Source: Psychrobacter sp. (GTDB taxonomy: Bacteria; Pseudomonadota; Gammaproteobacteria; Pseudomonadales; Moraxellaceae). Taken from it: DNA of 7,418 nt. Positions 5,463 to 7,418 of this stretch are shown in pieces. Made by a program: the position numbers and the translations under genes. How positions within the stretch are numbered: position 1 is the first letter of the stretch; each line of letters starts with the position of its first letter. The DNA is taken from NCBI GenBank assembly GCA_012270355.1, contig JAAXIL010000187.1, forward strand, positions 1 to 7,418. The letters run 5' to 3'. The notes beneath the pieces were generated by a model that had not been told where the DNA came from, made no database searches, and worked only from the letters and a program-made list of their open reading frames with translations.

Positions 5463-7007
5463 TTATTTGTTTTCGATAGGATAATCCCGCAAATGCTGTC
5501 GCAAAATCTTACGTAAGGTCAGTACGGCTTGCGGGGTTTCTTGAATACTGTGTCCGCCCGTGATGATGGTTTCAGACTTTGCACCTTCAAGGTGGGCACT
5601 GGCATACGGCACAATGCCATCGGATAGGTCTTTGGTCAACTCGTCTGATAATTGACCGTCCACATTTATTGATGCTATTTTAGCTGGTCCTTCTTTTGTT
5701 GTGTTTTCCCCCTCTTGCCCTGCTTTATTTGAGTTATCAATGACATTGCTACCAATAGTCGAGGTGTTATTGTCTGAACGGCTTGCAGTGTTTCGAGAAG
5801 ACTGAGTTATGGACTGAGTAGAGTCAGAGTCGGTGACAGGCTGGGACAAATCCAGCAATGGGCTATCGTCCTGCAAATTGGCGATGCCTTGTGCTATGTC
5901 GGGGTCATCATTGGCAATGATAGAGTGATACTCAATGCCATCGGCAATTGACACATCCTTAGTGAGTTGGATAAATGAGGACTTATCACTTAGCTGACTT
6001 GCCCCATTTTCAAGATACAACGCACCCAGTGGATTTTGTGCCAATTCGCCTTCGGTGGCGATACTTTTTAAATTTCCTTGAATGGTTTGGGCGAAGCCTG
6101 CAGGCAATTGAATAATACGACGAAGGGCTTTGGTAAACCAGCGATCGGCAAAATCGGTGCCACGAAACGGGGCAGAAATAAACACAGCGTCATCGATGCC
6201 TTTTAGTGGGCTTAATTGCAAACGGCTCTTTATGGTATCGGCACTGCTAACTTTTAAAATTAAATCACTCAGTTGCCTGTTTTTGTCGTTGGCAGGCAGG
6301 GTATCGAGTTGAGTTTGTAGCTTGGTTTCTAAGTTGTCATTTGAAAGCATCAACCGCCCCAGCACCGCTCCCATGCTGTGCCCAATCAATACGCCATGTT
6401 TGCTGGCGGGGTCATTGCCGTCAGCATCGTTTTGCTGATAAGCATTGTCAATCAACTGCTGAATTTGATAACGGTTTTCCAAAATGGGTACGTTAGTGGG
6501 ATAGAATAACTGCCAAACTTGATAGTTGTCCCGCAATTTTTCATCGTTAAATATGTCGTTGGTCACGCCAACCCAAGTGTCAGGGCTAGAAGCTAACCCG
6601 TGCAACATGATGATGATGCGTTTGTTCGGGTCATAAGGCTCGAGCATAAACAGTTGTGGTAGCGTCAAAGACTGTTGTCTGGCTAGTAAACTGAAATAAC
6701 CGACGTTATTCAACTGGTTTTCAGCAAGCCACATACCGTAGCTCGCAGAGAAATTTGCCGACAGATAATAGGGCTTATCTAAAATGGTGATGGCACGAGT
6801 TTCATGCGGGTTATAAAACTTGAGGTCATACTCATCGCTTAATAGCAATTCGGATAACGAGTCACCATGCGGAATCATGACCCCTGTCAACAGCAAATTA
6901 CCTGTGCGATGGATGCGGGCAGTCGGATCGGGATTATTAAGTCTTTTGCCTCCTGAGCCAAGTAACGCTTTGACGCTGGCGGTTTGTCGATTTGAAAGCA
7001 AGGTCAC
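5463..7007 (-). CDS. Alpha/beta hydrolase (lipase/esterase type), catalytic portion
   Basis: This frame encodes a serine hydrolase of the alpha/beta fold, probably acting on an ester or lipid. Counting from the GTG at 7005-7007: MLHGLASSPDTW at 134-145 carries the oxyanion His-Gly, LIGHSMGA at 207-214 has nucleophile Ser211, LSDGIVPYASAHL at 461-473 supplies Asp463, and ITGGHSIQ at 482-489 supplies His486, so the triad is complete. The block before the hydrolase core (about 30-120) is conserved-looking and extends upstream of the GTG. About 60-70 Ser/Thr/Asn/Asp-rich residues (around 375-440) sit between the YHSIIA strand and the Asp motif and look like a disordered insertion. The GTG is not a credible start: it has no Shine-Dalgarno and the frame is open upstream to an amber codon at 7161-7163. 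The gene converges on rnhB, with 5 bases between the stops and no visible terminator. Substrate and cell location are unknown, as the N-terminus is missing. Confidence 0.75.
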   Translation of the reverse strand: MTLLSNRQTASVKALLGSGGKRLNNPDPTARIHRTGNLLLTGVMIPHGDSLSELLLSDEYDLKFYNPHETRAITILDKPYYLSANFSASYGMWLAENQLNNVGYFSLLARQQSLTLPQLFMLEPYDPNKRIIIMLHGLASSPDTWVGVTNDIFNDEKLRDNYQVWQLFYPTNVPILENRYQIQQLIDNAYQQNDADGNDPASKHGVLIGHSMGAVLGRLMLSNDNLETKLQTQLDTLPANDKNRQLSDLILKVSSADTIKSRLQLSPLKGIDDAVFISAPFRGTDFADRWFTKALRRIIQLPAGFAQTIQGNLKSIATEGELAQNPLGALYLENGASQLSDKSSFIQLTKDVSIADGIEYHSIIANDDPDIAQGIANLQDDSPLLDLSQPVTDSDSTQSITQSSRNTASRSDNNTSTIGSNVIDNSNKAGQEGENTTKEGPAKIASINVDGQLSDELTKDLSDGIVPYASAHLEGAKSETIITGGHSIQETPQAVLTLRKILRQHLRDYPIENK

Positions 7008-7418
7008 ATAGCTGACCCCGATGCCTTCTCGCTTGCTGATTGAGTTGAGTCCTGAAAAATTAAGGTCATGACTGGCATAAAACGCATCGACCGCCGAGTT
7101 ATCTAACCGTTGCCCATCGCCTATCTGTGTGCTGACGGCTTCCGTTTCTATTTCTTCGTTCTACAAATCATGATACTCGGGCTCATTGGGTAAATAAGTG
7201 TGGAGGATGGTTTCATGATCGTCTGTTTTGTCGTTCGTTAGGTCGATGGGGGATGCGGTTTGTGCTTTCTCTTTACTATTGTTAGTTAATGGTGAAAACC
7301 TGTATTCTAACACGTTTACCACTTGTGGCTTGGGCTCACTGGTTTTAGTAAACGTGCCATCAGGAACGGACAATACGCCAAGTTCAGTGATCGGGTCGAT
7401 AGGTGGATGAAGGGTAGA
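7008..7418 (-). pseudogene. Upstream part of the same hydrolase gene, broken by an amber codon
   Basis: In the same frame as the hydrolase, 7008-7160 reads on without a stop (AVDAFYASHDLNFSGLNS and KREGIGVSY lead into the part at 7007). TAG is read at 7161-7163. Beyond it the frame is open again to the window edge and includes PITELGVLSVPDGTFTKTSE, a Lys/Pro-rich stretch and LHTYLPNEPEYHDL just before the stop. Between the amber and position 7010 there is no ATG to restart from. The simplest reading is one long gene, entering from the right, inactivated by a nonsense change (CAG or GAG to TAG would do). Read-through, a suppressor tRNA or a sequencing error are alternatives. No signal peptide or start is visible because the 5' end is outside. 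Confidence 0.65.

Noticed and set aside
5451..5468. Possible two-way terminator between rnhB and the hydrolase (ACAATAA / TTATTTGT)
   Set aside because: The match is imperfect, AT-only at the stem, and has no proper T-run.

Overview
The window looks like a stretch of a Moraxellaceae chromosome (Moraxella or Psychrobacter type). The reasons are moderate GC with AT-rich spacers, an S2 protein with a long acidic C-terminal tail, rpsB-tsf closed by a terminator without pyrH following, and rnhB next to tsf. This placement is inference from gene order and protein style, not from a search.

Positions 1-2181 are a decaying catabolic locus. A 3' scrap of an aldehyde dehydrogenase gene, with three in-frame stops, lies at 1-206. 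A full-length succinate-semialdehyde dehydrogenase gene (gabD, 267-1760) follows. Directly after its stop codon come three collapsed pieces of gabT (4-aminobutyrate aminotransferase, 1761-2181), which lacks its N-terminal third and its PLP-lysine region. The GABA-to-succinate pair is therefore reduced to its second enzyme, unless another gabT exists elsewhere.

Positions 2182-4570 hold the ribosomal protein S2 / elongation factor Ts operon. An extended -10 promoter near 2413-2421 should give a leader of about 185 nt that can fold into three stem-loops ahead of rpsB. The last loop carries a GGAGG. A strong 11-13 bp hairpin separates rpsB from tsf, and a classic hairpin plus T-run terminator closes the operon at 4540-4569.

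Positions 4571-7418 hold rnhB (RNase HII, + strand) converging on a large alpha/beta hydrolase gene (- strand) whose 5' end lies outside the window. The rnhB product has Tyr where the fourth catalytic aspartate of the family (the KGD motif) belongs. The hydrolase frame has a complete Ser-Asp-His triad, but an amber codon at 7161-7163 cuts it off from its upstream part, which stays open to the window edge.

I did not find a new defence, mobile or regulatory system. The points most worth a second look are the RNase HII substitution, the structured rpsB leader, the amber codon in the hydrolase, and the concentration of gene decay around otherwise essential genes.
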